Below are positions 1-8,243 of a stretch of DNA of 64,000 bases, piece after piece. The position numbers and the translations under genes were made by a program. The stretch is taken from the NCBI RefSeq assembly GCF_003674095.1, contig NZ_RDBF01000013.1, forward strand, positions 1 to 64,000, read 5' to 3'. Under the pieces are notes generated by a model. That model saw nothing but the letters and a program-made list of their open reading frames with translations. It did no database searches and was not told where the DNA came from. Source of the DNA: Aeromicrobium phragmitis. GTDB taxonomy: Bacteria; Actinomycetota; Actinomycetes; Propionibacteriales; Nocardioidaceae. The stretch's first letter is position 1. Every line of letters begins with the position of its first letter.

Positions 1-39
1 GCCATCGCCTACCCCGACCGGATCAACCCCTACCTCTGA
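1..39 (+). CDS. C-terminal end of an unidentified protein (5' truncated)
   Basis: The first 39 bases read as an open frame ending in TGA and give the last 12 residues of a protein (…PDRINPYL). The rest lies outside the window, so the product cannot be recognised. The frame is chosen only because it is open to a stop and followed by non-coding sequence with a promoter-like element. It could be chance. Confidence 0.35.
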   Translation, partial: AIAYPDRINPYL

Positions 40-92
40 AACCGAGACGGCACCCACTTACACAAACACCTTGACAGGCTCGCGCGAGACGC

Positions 93-122
93 TCGACATC
101 GTGGTGCGACATCCGCTACTGT
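93..122 (+). promoter_or_regulatory. Candidate promoter of the attenuated leader transcript
   Basis: TCGACA at 93-98 and TACTGT at 117-122 are separated by 18 nt, placing transcription start near 129. A perfect TTGACA also lies at 71-76 but has no good -10 at 16-19 nt. The assignment rests on sequence match only. Confidence 0.35.
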
Positions 123-175
123 GACGAAGCCGCACCACGCGGATACCCGACGACCAGCCTCTGGAGGTGAGCCCC

Positions 176-253
176 ATGACGAACATGACTACGTTCGCGT
201 TCCGTCTCGTCCCGGCTCGCTCTCCGGAGAGTCTCGTCTGTCGTTACGTGTGA
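176..253 (+). CDS. 25-residue leader peptide of an attenuator
   Basis: A short ORF starts at ATG 176 behind a strong ribosome site (GGAGG at 162-166) and ends at TGA 251-253. The peptide has no run of one amino acid, unlike trp or his leaders. Its coding sequence contains CTCTCC/GGAGAG (220-231), which can fold on itself. CCGGAGAG (224-231) is also perfectly complementary to CTCTCCGG (283-290), the 5' arm of the downstream terminator. This is the layout of a translation-dependent attenuator in which ribosome position selects terminator or antiterminator. The inducing signal is unknown; drug- or stress-induced stalling is an inference from the lack of repeated codons. Confidence 0.6.
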   Translation: MTNMTTFAFRLVPARSPESLVCRYV

Positions 254-269
254 TCAGCCACCGCTGATC
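252..269 (+). promoter_or_regulatory. Hairpin at the leader-peptide stop codon
   Basis: GATCAGC (252-258) and GCTGATC (263-269) form a perfect 7-bp stem with a 4-nt loop that overlaps the leader stop codon. A terminating ribosome would melt it, so it may act as a pause hairpin between leader and terminator. Confidence 0.5.
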
Positions 270-279
270 CTCGCTTCAC

Positions 280-313
280 AGCCTCTCCGGTTCCACCCGG
301 GGAGGCTTTTTTT
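280..313 (+). terminator. Intrinsic terminator/attenuator before the 95-aa gene
   Basis: An 11-bp stem (280-290 with 297-307, one G-T wobble, 6-nt loop) is followed by an uninterrupted T tract through 313. It lies between the leader peptide and the next gene, so it would block that gene unless an alternative pairing forms. The 5' arm can pair perfectly over 8 nt with 224-231 in the leader coding region. Confidence 0.8.
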
Positions 314-352
314 CATGCCCATCCACCCACTACTCAGAAAGGAGGCGCGCAC

Positions 353-640
353 ATGATCACCCTGAACCACACCGACCAGATGCCCGCAACGACTGACACA
401 TCCCAGTTCGACTTCACCCTCGACCCACGGACGACCACCTCGACCCTCGAGGTCCCGGTTCGTCACGAGACGGGGAAGGGGGTGAAGGCGATGGCGTTCC
501 TGAACCGCCCCGAGCGGCGTGTGCGCGCCTCGCAGGACCGCGCGCTCGAACGCGCCATGGTGCTGGAGGCGATGCGCCGGCAGCGGATGACGAAGCGGTC
601 GGTGTACGAGCAGGTGTACCGCGCGCGAGTGACCCGCTGA
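353..640 (+). CDS. Small basic protein controlled by an attenuator, function unknown
   Basis: This ORF of 95 residues has an ideal ribosome site (AAAGGAGG about 6 nt before ATG 353). I do not recognise a family. The first 40 residues are acidic/threonine-rich and look disordered. The last 50 are strongly basic, with many Arg residues and a predicted helical stretch around residues 52-80, suggesting a nucleic-acid- or ribosome-binding tail. It has no cysteines, so it is not a WhiB protein. It lies directly downstream of a leader peptide and intrinsic terminator, so expression should depend on read-through. A palindrome follows 20 nt later. The gene is real by ribosome site and context; its role is open. 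Confidence 0.6.
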   Translation: MITLNHTDQMPATTDTSQFDFTLDPRTTTSTLEVPVRHETGKGVKAMAFLNRPERRVRASQDRALERAMVLEAMRRQRMTKRSVYEQVYRARVTR

Positions 641-659
641 GGCAGGTCACCTGAGTGGG

Positions 660-693
660 GGCCGGCGTTTTACCTCGTCGTAAAACGCCGGCC
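660..693. promoter_or_regulatory. Perfect 14-bp palindrome overlapping the eutB promoter (operator candidate)
   Basis: The arms GGCCGGCGTTTTAC (660-673) and GTAAAACGCCGGCC (680-693) match perfectly across a 6-nt spacer. A -10-like TATGCT (695-700) follows at once and lies 8 nt before the GTG start of eutB. The palindrome therefore occupies the -35/spacer region, as a repressor site would. There is no T tract, so a simple terminator for the upstream gene is less likely but possible. Confidence 0.6.
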
Positions 694-708
694 CTATGCT
701 CGTGCGTC

Positions 709-2121
709 GTGTCCCGCTTTCGCGAAACGATCGGCCCGCACACCTTCTCCTTCGGTCACCTTGTCGAGGTGCTCGCCAAGGCGAGCCCGGCTCGTTCCGG
801 TGACCAGCTGGCCGGATGTGCGGCAGAAACCGACGCCGAGCGAGCCGCGGCCCAGCGAGTGCTCGCCGACGTCCCGCTGACGACCTTCCTCACCGAGCCC
901 GTCGTCGATCCGGACGAGGACGAGGTGACCCGGCTGATCTGGGAGTCGCACGACACGCAGGCGTTCGCTCCCGTCGCGTCGCTGACCGTCGGCGAGTTGC
1001 GGGACTGGCTGCTCGCCACGGCCGTGGCCCCGGACGCCGCGGCGCGGCTGGCCGGCGTGGCCCCGGGGCTGACCCCGGAGATGGTGGCGGCGGTCAGCAA
1101 GATTATGCGCAACCAGGACCTCATTGCAGTGGCGGCGGCCGCGCAGGTGACCAGCGCCTTCCGCACCACGATGGGGCTGCCCGGCCGGATGGGGACACGG
1201 CTGCAGCCCAACCATCCCACCGACGATCCGCGAGGCGTGACCGCGGCGATTCTCGACGGGTTGCTGCTCGGCGCCGGTGACGCGGTCATCGGCATCAACC
1301 CGGCGAGCGACTCGCCCCAAGCGACGGCCGACCTCCTGCGTCTCGTCGACGAGATCCGGCAGCGGTACGAGATTCCCACCCAGTCGTGCGTGCTCGCCCA
1401 CGTCACGACCACGATCGAGTTGATCGAGTCGGGCGCACCGGTCGACCTCGTGTTCCAATCGATCGCCGGCACTCAGGCGGCGAACGCGGGCTTCGGCGTG
1501 GACCTCGCGGTCCTGCGTGAGGGGATGGAGGCGGCCCGGTCCCTAGGCCGCGGCAACGTCGGGGACCAGGTGATGTACCTCGAAACCGGACAGGGCTCGG
1601 CGCTCAGTGCCGACGCGCACCTCGGCGTCGGCGGGCACCCGGTGGACCAGCAGACGCTGGAAGCGCGGGCCTATGGGGTCGCGCGGGCGCTCGACCCGTT
1701 CCTGGTCAACACCGTCGTCGGTTTCATCGGTCCCGAGTACCTGTACGACGGCAAGCAGATCATCCGCGCGGGTCTTGAGGACCACTTCTGCGGCAAGCTG
1801 CTGGGGCTGCAGATGGGCGTCGACGTCTGCTACACCAACCACGCCGAGGCGGACCAGGACGACATGGATACCCTGCTCACGCTGCTCGGCGTCGCCGGGG
1901 TCGGCTTCGTCATCACGGTGCCTGGCGCGGACGACGTGATGCTCGGCTACCAGAGCCTGTCGTTCCACGACGCGCTGTACGCCCGCAACGTGCTCGGGCT
2001 GCGGCCGGCGCCGGAGTTCGAGCAGTGGCTGCAGGACCGCGGCCTTCTCGAGTCCGACGGCCGTCTCGTGCATCTCGACCCGGAGTCCTCACCGCTGCGG
2101 ATGCTGGGGGCGAGCGCATGA
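709..2121 (+). CDS. eutB: Ethanolamine ammonia-lyase large subunit
   Basis: EutB and EutC form adenosylcobalamin-dependent ethanolamine ammonia-lyase (ethanolamine to acetaldehyde plus ammonia). The 470-residue product starts with the typical HTFSFGHLVEVLAKASPARS block and carries the TIM-barrel core throughout, including the MRNQDLI, PNHPTDDPRG and GVDVCYTNHAEAD segments. Length is normal for the family. GTG 709 is chosen because the protein N-terminus aligns there and TATGCT lies 8 nt upstream, which suggests a leaderless message. The ATG at 696 is out of frame. The stop overlaps eutC by 4 nt. No microcompartment genes are nearby, so this is the simple cytosolic type, supplying ammonia next to Amt, PII and glutamine-synthetase-like genes. 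Confidence 0.95.
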   Translation: MSRFRETIGPHTFSFGHLVEVLAKASPARSGDQLAGCAAETDAERAAAQRVLADVPLTTFLTEPVVDPDEDEVTRLIWESHDTQAFAPVASLTVGELRDWLLATAVAPDAAARLAGVAPGLTPEMVAAVSKIMRNQDLIAVAAAAQVTSAFRTTMGLPGRMGTRLQPNHPTDDPRGVTAAILDGLLLGAGDAVIGINPASDSPQATADLLRLVDEIRQRYEIPTQSCVLAHVTTTIELIESGAPVDLVFQSIAGTQAANAGFGVDLAVLREGMEAARSLGRGNVGDQVMYLETGQGSALSADAHLGVGGHPVDQQTLEARAYGVARALDPFLVNTVVGFIGPEYLYDGKQIIRAGLEDHFCGKLLGLQMGVDVCYTNHAEADQDDMDTLLTLLGVAGVGFVITVPGADDVMLGYQSLSFHDALYARNVLGLRPAPEFEQWLQDRGLLESDGRLVHLDPESSPLRMLGASA

Positions 2122-2846
2122 GCACGATGTGGGAGCGCTTGCGCACCGTGACGCAATCGCGGATCGGTCAGGACCGTATCGGTGACACGGTCTCCAGCAC
2201 GGAGGTGCTGCAGTTCCGCGCCGCGCACGCGATGGCTCGCGACGCCGTGCGTCAGCCGCTCGACGTTCAGTCGCTGCTGGAGGGCATCGAGGGGCTGGGA
2301 CTCGGGCCGGCGGCGGTGGTCGCCAGCCGGGCGGCAAGCCGCGAGGAGTACCTGCGGCGCCCGGATCTCGGTCGCCGGCCGGCTGACCTGACGACGGTAC
2401 CCGAGGGCCTTGGCGCCGATGTGGGCATCGTCGTCGCCGATGGCCTCTCCACCACCGCGGTCGCCGCGCACGCGGTGCCGATGCTCGCCGCGCTGCGCGA
2501 GGTCTTCGCCGGACGCCTGACGCTCGCGCCGGTCGTCGTGGCGACCAACGCCCGGGTCGCGCTCGGCGACCACGTCGGCGATCACCTCGGCGTGAGCACG
2601 CTGCTGGTGCTCATCGGCGAGCGCCCGGGGCTCTCGGTCTCGGACAGCCTGGGGATCTACCTGACCCATCGTCCGCGCCCGGGGCGGCGCGATGCCGAGC
2701 GCAACTGCCTCTCCAACATCCACCCGCCCGAGGGGCTCGGCTACGCGGCGGCAGCGCGCACCGTGGCCGCTCTCGTGGACGGGGCACGGCTCCTGGGTGA
2801 ATCGGGTGTGCGCCTCAAGGACTCCTCGCACCAGGTGACGGGCTGA
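2118..2846 (+). CDS. eutC: Ethanolamine ammonia-lyase small subunit
   Basis: EutC is the partner that completes the cobalamin site of ethanolamine ammonia-lyase. The product is 242 residues, with the family blocks RIGQDRIGD near the N-terminus, VVADGLSTTAV in the middle and the LTHRPRPGRRDAERNCLSNIHP region (about residues 182-203) near the C-terminus. ATG 2118 overlaps the eutB stop as ATGA, indicating translational coupling. Longer in-frame starts exist upstream inside eutB but add residues with no family similarity. The gene ends the eut pair, and the next gene begins about 100 nt later behind its own dyad. Confidence 0.94.
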   Translation: MSTMWERLRTVTQSRIGQDRIGDTVSSTEVLQFRAAHAMARDAVRQPLDVQSLLEGIEGLGLGPAAVVASRAASREEYLRRPDLGRRPADLTTVPEGLGADVGIVVADGLSTTAVAAHAVPMLAALREVFAGRLTLAPVVVATNARVALGDHVGDHLGVSTLLVLIGERPGLSVSDSLGIYLTHRPRPGRRDAERNCLSNIHPPEGLGYAAAARTVAALVDGARLLGESGVRLKDSSHQVTG

Positions 2847-2901
2847 GGGATTTCCCCCGCTGAGACATCGGCGATACGTCACCGAAACTGACGCGCTGTT
2901 T

Positions 2902-2930
2902 CTTGTGAGGTGGCGGCATTTCCTCACAAG
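2902..2930. promoter_or_regulatory. Inverted repeat upstream of the DmmA-like gene
   Basis: CTTGTGAGG (2902-2910) and CCTCACAAG (2922-2930) form a perfect 9-bp inverted repeat with an 11-nt spacer, 18 nt before the chosen ATG. Its spacing suits a dimeric repressor. Its presence argues against the alternative GTG start at 2910, which would put it inside the gene. Confidence 0.5.
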
Positions 2931-2948
2931 CAAAGCGGTGAGTTCCCG

Positions 2949-3464
2949 ATGCACTCTTCTCGAAACGTGGCCGGCGCGCGCGAGCAGGCGACCCGGACGC
3001 GCTGTGACGGCCCCCGCAGGCGTGGTGCGTCGTACCTCATGGTGCAGCTCGACTCCTCAGGTGCCAGCGACTGCGAGCGGTGGCTCGGCGAATTGCCGTC
3101 GAACGCCCTCGTGGAGTGGGTCCGCGCCCGTGACGTCGCCGAGGCGGAGCGGCTGGTCGAGGAGACGGTCGGAGCCGTTGAGCGACGCCTTCTCCTCGCC
3201 GGTCCGACCGAGGCCGTCCACGGTATCCGTGATCGTGCCCTCGCGGTCGGATTCGCAGCAGACGACATCACCATCGCGGCGAGTGGAACCGGGCTGCATG
3301 TCGTCCACTGCGCGCATTGCAGTGCCGATACCGAGAGCAATGCGCGCCTGGGCGAGATCTCGCCGTGCGGGGGATGCGGCCGGCGTCTCGTCCATCGGGT
3401 GCACGTCTCGCGCCGACCGGACCGCTTCCTCGGCTACGACGCGGACGTTCCGCACCCCGGATAG
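2949..3464 (+). CDS. DmmA-family (dimethylamine monooxygenase subunit-like) zinc-ribbon protein
   Basis: The 171-residue product resembles proteins annotated as dimethylamine monooxygenase subunit DmmA. It has a loosely conserved N-terminal domain, then a C-terminal ribbon with CAHC (C121, C124) and CGGC (C140, C143), ending in HVSRRPDRFLGYDADVP, the family's signature tail. The DmmB, DmmC and DmmD subunits are absent, so a complete monooxygenase is not encoded here. Its place upstream of Amt, PII and GMAS-like genes fits methylated-amine metabolism. I chose ATG 2949 over GTG 2910 because a dyad lies between them; ATG 3039 is also possible. The family call is from memory of the motif pattern and is moderately sure. 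Confidence 0.6.
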   Translation: MHSSRNVAGAREQATRTRCDGPRRRGASYLMVQLDSSGASDCERWLGELPSNALVEWVRARDVAEAERLVEETVGAVERRLLLAGPTEAVHGIRDRALAVGFAADDITIAASGTGLHVVHCAHCSADTESNARLGEISPCGGCGRRLVHRVHVSRRPDRFLGYDADVPHPG

Positions 3465-3475
3465 CCCCCTGAGCT

Positions 3476-3497
3476 CCGGCCGCGCGACCGCGGCCGG
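3476..3497. terminator. GC-rich hairpin after the DmmA-like gene
   Basis: CCGGCCGCG (3476-3484) pairs perfectly with CGCGGCCGG (3489-3497) across 4 nt, 11 nt past the stop. There is no T tract, so it may be an inefficient terminator or an mRNA-stabilising hairpin ahead of amt. Confidence 0.4.
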
Positions 3498-3561
3498 CGG
3501 CGGCCCGATGCCGCCATCTGCACCACACCCTGTGCTCACGTCGACAAGGAGAAGCGCATCG

Positions 3562-5119
<1,558 letters not shown>

Positions 5120-5140
5120 CGACGCTGCCCACCAGCGCTT

Positions 5141-5184
5141 CACCGGCCGTGGCGATGAGCATCTGCTCGTCGTCACGGCCGGTG
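5141..5184 (+). terminator. Long hairpin after amt-glnK
   Basis: CACCGGCCGTG (5141-5151) and CACGGCCGGTG (5174-5184) are perfect reverse complements, and the interior continues to pair (GATGAGCA with TGCTCGTC, one wobble). It lies 21 nt after the PII stop. The following CTCTTC is only weakly T-rich. Confidence 0.6.
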
Positions 5185-5315
5185 CTCTTCGGGCGCTGAG
5201 GAGCGCCGCCCACGATCACGGGTGTTGCGCCCTGGAGATGGCACGTTCACGCGCGCGAAACACGCGGGCTGTTCACTGATGGTGTACGAAGATTCCCCAG
5301 AGTGGAAGGATCGTC

Positions 5316-6632
5316 ATGGCACCGAGCAGGCTGCGTGAACTGGCAGAGGCCCACGACACGCACTTCATCCTCGCTCTCTTCGTGGACTTGCGCGGTAAGC
5401 CCTGCGCCAAGCTCGTGCCCGTCGAAGCCGTGGATCAACTGGCCGAAGAAGGCGTCGGCTTCGCCGGCTACGCCGTGGGAGCGATGGGCCAGGAACCCCG
5501 AGACCCTGACCTGATGGCGATCCCCGACCCCGACTCGTTCACCCCCATCCCGTTCGTGCGCGAGGGTCTGGCGCTCGTGCACTGCGACCCGCACGTGGAA
5601 GGTGAGCCGTGGGGGTACGCGCCTCGCGTGATCCTCAAATCCATGCTGCAACGCGCGGCGGATGCCGGATTCGAGCCGTATGTCGGGGCGGAGGTCGAGT
5701 ACTTCCTGCTCCGCCGCACGGACGAGGGCGCTCTGGTGACGGCCGACGCCAGCGACACCGCCGACCAACCCTGCTACGACGCTCGCGGCGTTACTCGGAT
5801 GTACGGGCACCTCACCGCGATCTCTGCAGCCATGAACGAACTCGGCTGGGCTAACTACGCCAATGACCACGAGGACGGAAACGGCCAGTTCGAGCAGAAC
5901 TTCGAGTACGCCGACGCGCTCACGACGGCCGACCGCGTCGTGACGTTGCGCTACCTCATCACGATGTTGGCCGAGCAGCGCGACATGATCGCCACCTTCA
6001 TGCCCAAGCCGTTCGCCGACCGGACCGGCTCGGGACTCCACCTGCATCTGTCGCTGCGGTCGGCCGGTCACCCCGTATTTCCCGGGGAGGAGGACGACCC
6101 GCGCGGGCTGGGTCTGTCGCGCACGGCGTACGGCTTCGTCGCCGGTGTGCTGGAGCACGCGTGCGGCCTCCAAGCGCTGCTCGCTCCGACGGTCAACTCG
6201 TACAAGCGCACCGGAGCGGTCTCGACGACATCCGGGGCGAGCTGGGCGCCTCGCACCGCCACGTACGGCGGCAACGACCGCACGCATTACGTGCGGGTAC
6301 CGGACGATCAGCGCGTGGAGCTTCGCGGCGGCGACGGTTCCGCCAACCCGTACTTGGCGGTGGCGGCAGCGCTCGGAGCCGGCCTCGATGGGATCAAACG
6401 GAGCCTCGACCCCGGCGAGCCGGGCGGGTCCCGTGACACTGCGACGCCGCTACCGCTCACCCTGCTGCACGCCATCGATGCGTTGGAGGCGGATCCGGAG
6501 ATCGCCGGGGTGCTGGACGCCGTCCGTCCCGGCGTCAGCGACTACTTCGCCGCGCTGAAGCGCACGGAGTTCTTCGAGTGGCACGGCGCGGTGTCGCCGT
6601 GGGAGACCGACCGCTACCTGCGGGCCTTCTGA
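5316..6632 (+). CDS. GlnT-type (type III) glutamine synthetase-like ligase, candidate gamma-glutamylmethylamide synthetase
   Basis: This 438-residue protein of the glutamine synthetase fold has an N-terminal beta-grasp domain (FVDLRGKPCAKLVP), then catalytic blocks EVEYFLL, NDHEDGNGQFEQNF, SGLHLHLS, NSYKR and PYLAVAAAL. The overall pattern is that of GlnT and of gamma-glutamylmethylamide synthetase (glutamate + methylamine + ATP), not housekeeping GlnA. It starts at ATG 5316 with GGAAGGA just upstream. It is followed 11 nt later by glxBCD-like genes, the order found in N-methylglutamate pathway and glnT-glxBCD loci. Substrates could be ammonia, methylamine or ethanolamine; sequence alone does not decide. 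Confidence 0.85.
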   Translation: MAPSRLRELAEAHDTHFILALFVDLRGKPCAKLVPVEAVDQLAEEGVGFAGYAVGAMGQEPRDPDLMAIPDPDSFTPIPFVREGLALVHCDPHVEGEPWGYAPRVILKSMLQRAADAGFEPYVGAEVEYFLLRRTDEGALVTADASDTADQPCYDARGVTRMYGHLTAISAAMNELGWANYANDHEDGNGQFEQNFEYADALTTADRVVTLRYLITMLAEQRDMIATFMPKPFADRTGSGLHLHLSLRSAGHPVFPGEEDDPRGLGLSRTAYGFVAGVLEHACGLQALLAPTVNSYKRTGAVSTTSGASWAPRTATYGGNDRTHYVRVPDDQRVELRGGDGSANPYLAVAAALGAGLDGIKRSLDPGEPGGSRDTATPLPLTLLHAIDALEADPEIAGVLDAVRPGVSDYFAALKRTEFFEWHGAVSPWETDRYLRAF

Positions 6633-6643
6633 GAGGACAGATC

Positions 6644-7540
6644 ATGTGCGGAATCGTGGGATTGCACCTACGGACACCGACGCTGTATCCCCGGCTCGGC
6701 GAGTTGCTCACCGGCATGCTCTGCGAGATGAGCGAGCGCGGCGCCGACTCGGCCGGCGTCGCGGTGTACGGCGATCCCGTGTGGTCGCCTCCAGGTTCGG
6801 CGACCGTGTCCTTGCTGGAGACGGGTGTGACGCCCGCCGAACTTGCGGACGCGCTCGAGCCGCGCTTGTCGTGTGACATCACCGTGCACGAGGTGGGTGC
6901 GACCCAGCTGGTGAGCGCTCATTGTGACGTGGAGGTCCTGCGCGACGCCGTCGCAGCGGCCTTGCCGCACGCCTTGGTCGCCGGGTTCGGCGCGGACCTC
7001 GCGGTGCTCAAGGGCGTCGGGCACCCGCGCGAACTGGCCATGGCATATGGACTGCCGCAAGCCCAGGGGTGGCAAGGGGTCGGGCACACCCGCATGGCGA
7101 CAGAGTCCGCCGTCACGCCCGCCGGCTGCCACCCGTACGCGGTGGGCCCGGATCAGTGCCTCGTGCACAACGGATCGTTCGCCAATCACGCGACGATCCG
7201 TCGCGAGCTGCAGCGTCGCGGTATCGCGTTCGACAGCGAGAACGACACCGAGGTCGGCGCCCGGTTCGTGGCTCAGGCGCTGGCGGACGGCTACGACATC
7301 GAAACCGCACTCAAGCACCTGTGTGCGGAGTTCGACGGCTTCTACACGCTGGTCGTCTCCCATCGCGACTCCTTCGCCGTCGTTCGCGACGCGATCGCGT
7401 GCAAGCCCGCGGTGATCGCCGAGACCGACGACTGGGTCGCCATCGCCTCGGAGTACCGGGCGCTCGTCGAGCTGCCTGGCATCGAGTCCGCCCACCTCTT
7501 CGAACCCGCTCCGGAACGGATCTACGCATGGACCCGCTGA
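6644..7540 (+). CDS. glxB: Class II glutamine amidotransferase-like subunit (GlxB / N-methylglutamate synthase subunit A-like)
   Basis: The 298-residue product begins MCGIVG, so Cys2 becomes the N-terminal nucleophile after Met removal, as in class II amidotransferases. Later segments GVGHTRMATES and CLVHNGSFANH match the Ntn-hydrolase glutamine-binding core. In the N-methylglutamate pathway the equivalent subunit (MgsA) cleaves gamma-glutamylmethylamide or supplies the amine to the synthase. ATG 6644 follows GAGAGGA, and longer starts lie inside the ligase gene. Its 3' end overlaps glxC by 13 nt, indicating coupled translation in one operon. Confidence 0.88.
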   Translation: MCGIVGLHLRTPTLYPRLGELLTGMLCEMSERGADSAGVAVYGDPVWSPPGSATVSLLETGVTPAELADALEPRLSCDITVHEVGATQLVSAHCDVEVLRDAVAAALPHALVAGFGADLAVLKGVGHPRELAMAYGLPQAQGWQGVGHTRMATESAVTPAGCHPYAVGPDQCLVHNGSFANHATIRRELQRRGIAFDSENDTEVGARFVAQALADGYDIETALKHLCAEFDGFYTLVVSHRDSFAVVRDAIACKPAVIAETDDWVAIASEYRALVELPGIESAHLFEPAPERIYAWTR

Positions 7541-8232
7541 CCACCGACGTCGTCGAGTTCGATCTGGCGACGACCGACTTGCGCCGCGTCAACGCGGCGC
7601 TCCACACTCCCGGCGGCCTCGGCTCGCGGCACGTCCGGATTACGCATCCGGCCGGGGCCCACGCCGTGGCCGCCGGGCTCGACGCGCCCCTCGACGTCGT
7701 CGTCGACGGTCACGTCGGGTATTACGCAGCCGGGATGAACCAGCAGGCCGACGTGACGATCTACGGCAACGCCGGCGTCGGCGTTGCCGAGAACATGATG
7801 AGCGGCTCGGTCTGGGTCAGCGGCAGTGCGTCCCAGTCGGCTGGGGCGACCGCACACGGCGGACTGCTCGTCATCGAAGGAGACGCCGCCGCTCGGTGCG
7901 GTATCTCCATGAAGGGCGTCGACATCGTCGTCGGGTGTGACGTGGGCCATATGAGTGCCTTCATGGCGCAGGCCGGAACGCTCGTCGTGCGCGGTGACGC
8001 GGGGGAGGCCCTGGGCGACTCGATCTACGAGGCCCGCCTCTACGTCCGCGGCCGGGTGGCCTCACTCGGCGCGGATTGCGTCGCCAAGCCGATGCGTGCC
8101 GAACACCACGAGGAACTGGCGAGGCTGCTCAAAGCGGCGGGCTATGAGAACGACGACACGGCGAGCTACACCCGCTACGGCTCAGCGCGAGGTCTGTACC
8201 ACTTCCACGTCGACAACGTCGGCAGCTACTGA
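7528..8232 (+). CDS. glxC: Glutamate synthase GXGXG-domain subunit (GlxC / MgsB-like)
   Basis: The 234-residue protein is a single glutamate-synthase C-terminal beta-helix (GXGXG) domain, with repeated turns such as GHVGYYAAGMNQ, GNAGVGVAENMMSG, GLLVIEGDAAARCG and GDAGEALGDSIYEA. In large-subunit glutamate synthases this domain is fused at the C-terminus; here it is a separate polypeptide, as in glxBCD and mgsABC sets. ATG 7528 overlaps the end of glxB and has no ribosome site of its own, which supports translational coupling. It probably serves as a structural/channelling subunit between the amidotransferase and FMN subunits. Confidence 0.88.
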   Translation: MDPLTTDVVEFDLATTDLRRVNAALHTPGGLGSRHVRITHPAGAHAVAAGLDAPLDVVVDGHVGYYAAGMNQQADVTIYGNAGVGVAENMMSGSVWVSGSASQSAGATAHGGLLVIEGDAAARCGISMKGVDIVVGCDVGHMSAFMAQAGTLVVRGDAGEALGDSIYEARLYVRGRVASLGADCVAKPMRAEHHEELARLLKAAGYENDDTASYTRYGSARGLYHFHVDNVGSY

Positions 8233-8243
8233 GAGGACGCACG

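Noticed and set aside
696..698. ATG as the eutB start
   Set aside because: Out of frame with eutB. The GTG at 709 is in frame and matches the family N-terminus.
2905..3561. Long in-frame extension upstream of amt
   Set aside because: It overlaps the DmmA-like gene in another frame and has no Amt-like sequence. The ribosome site at 3546-3551 supports the shorter start.
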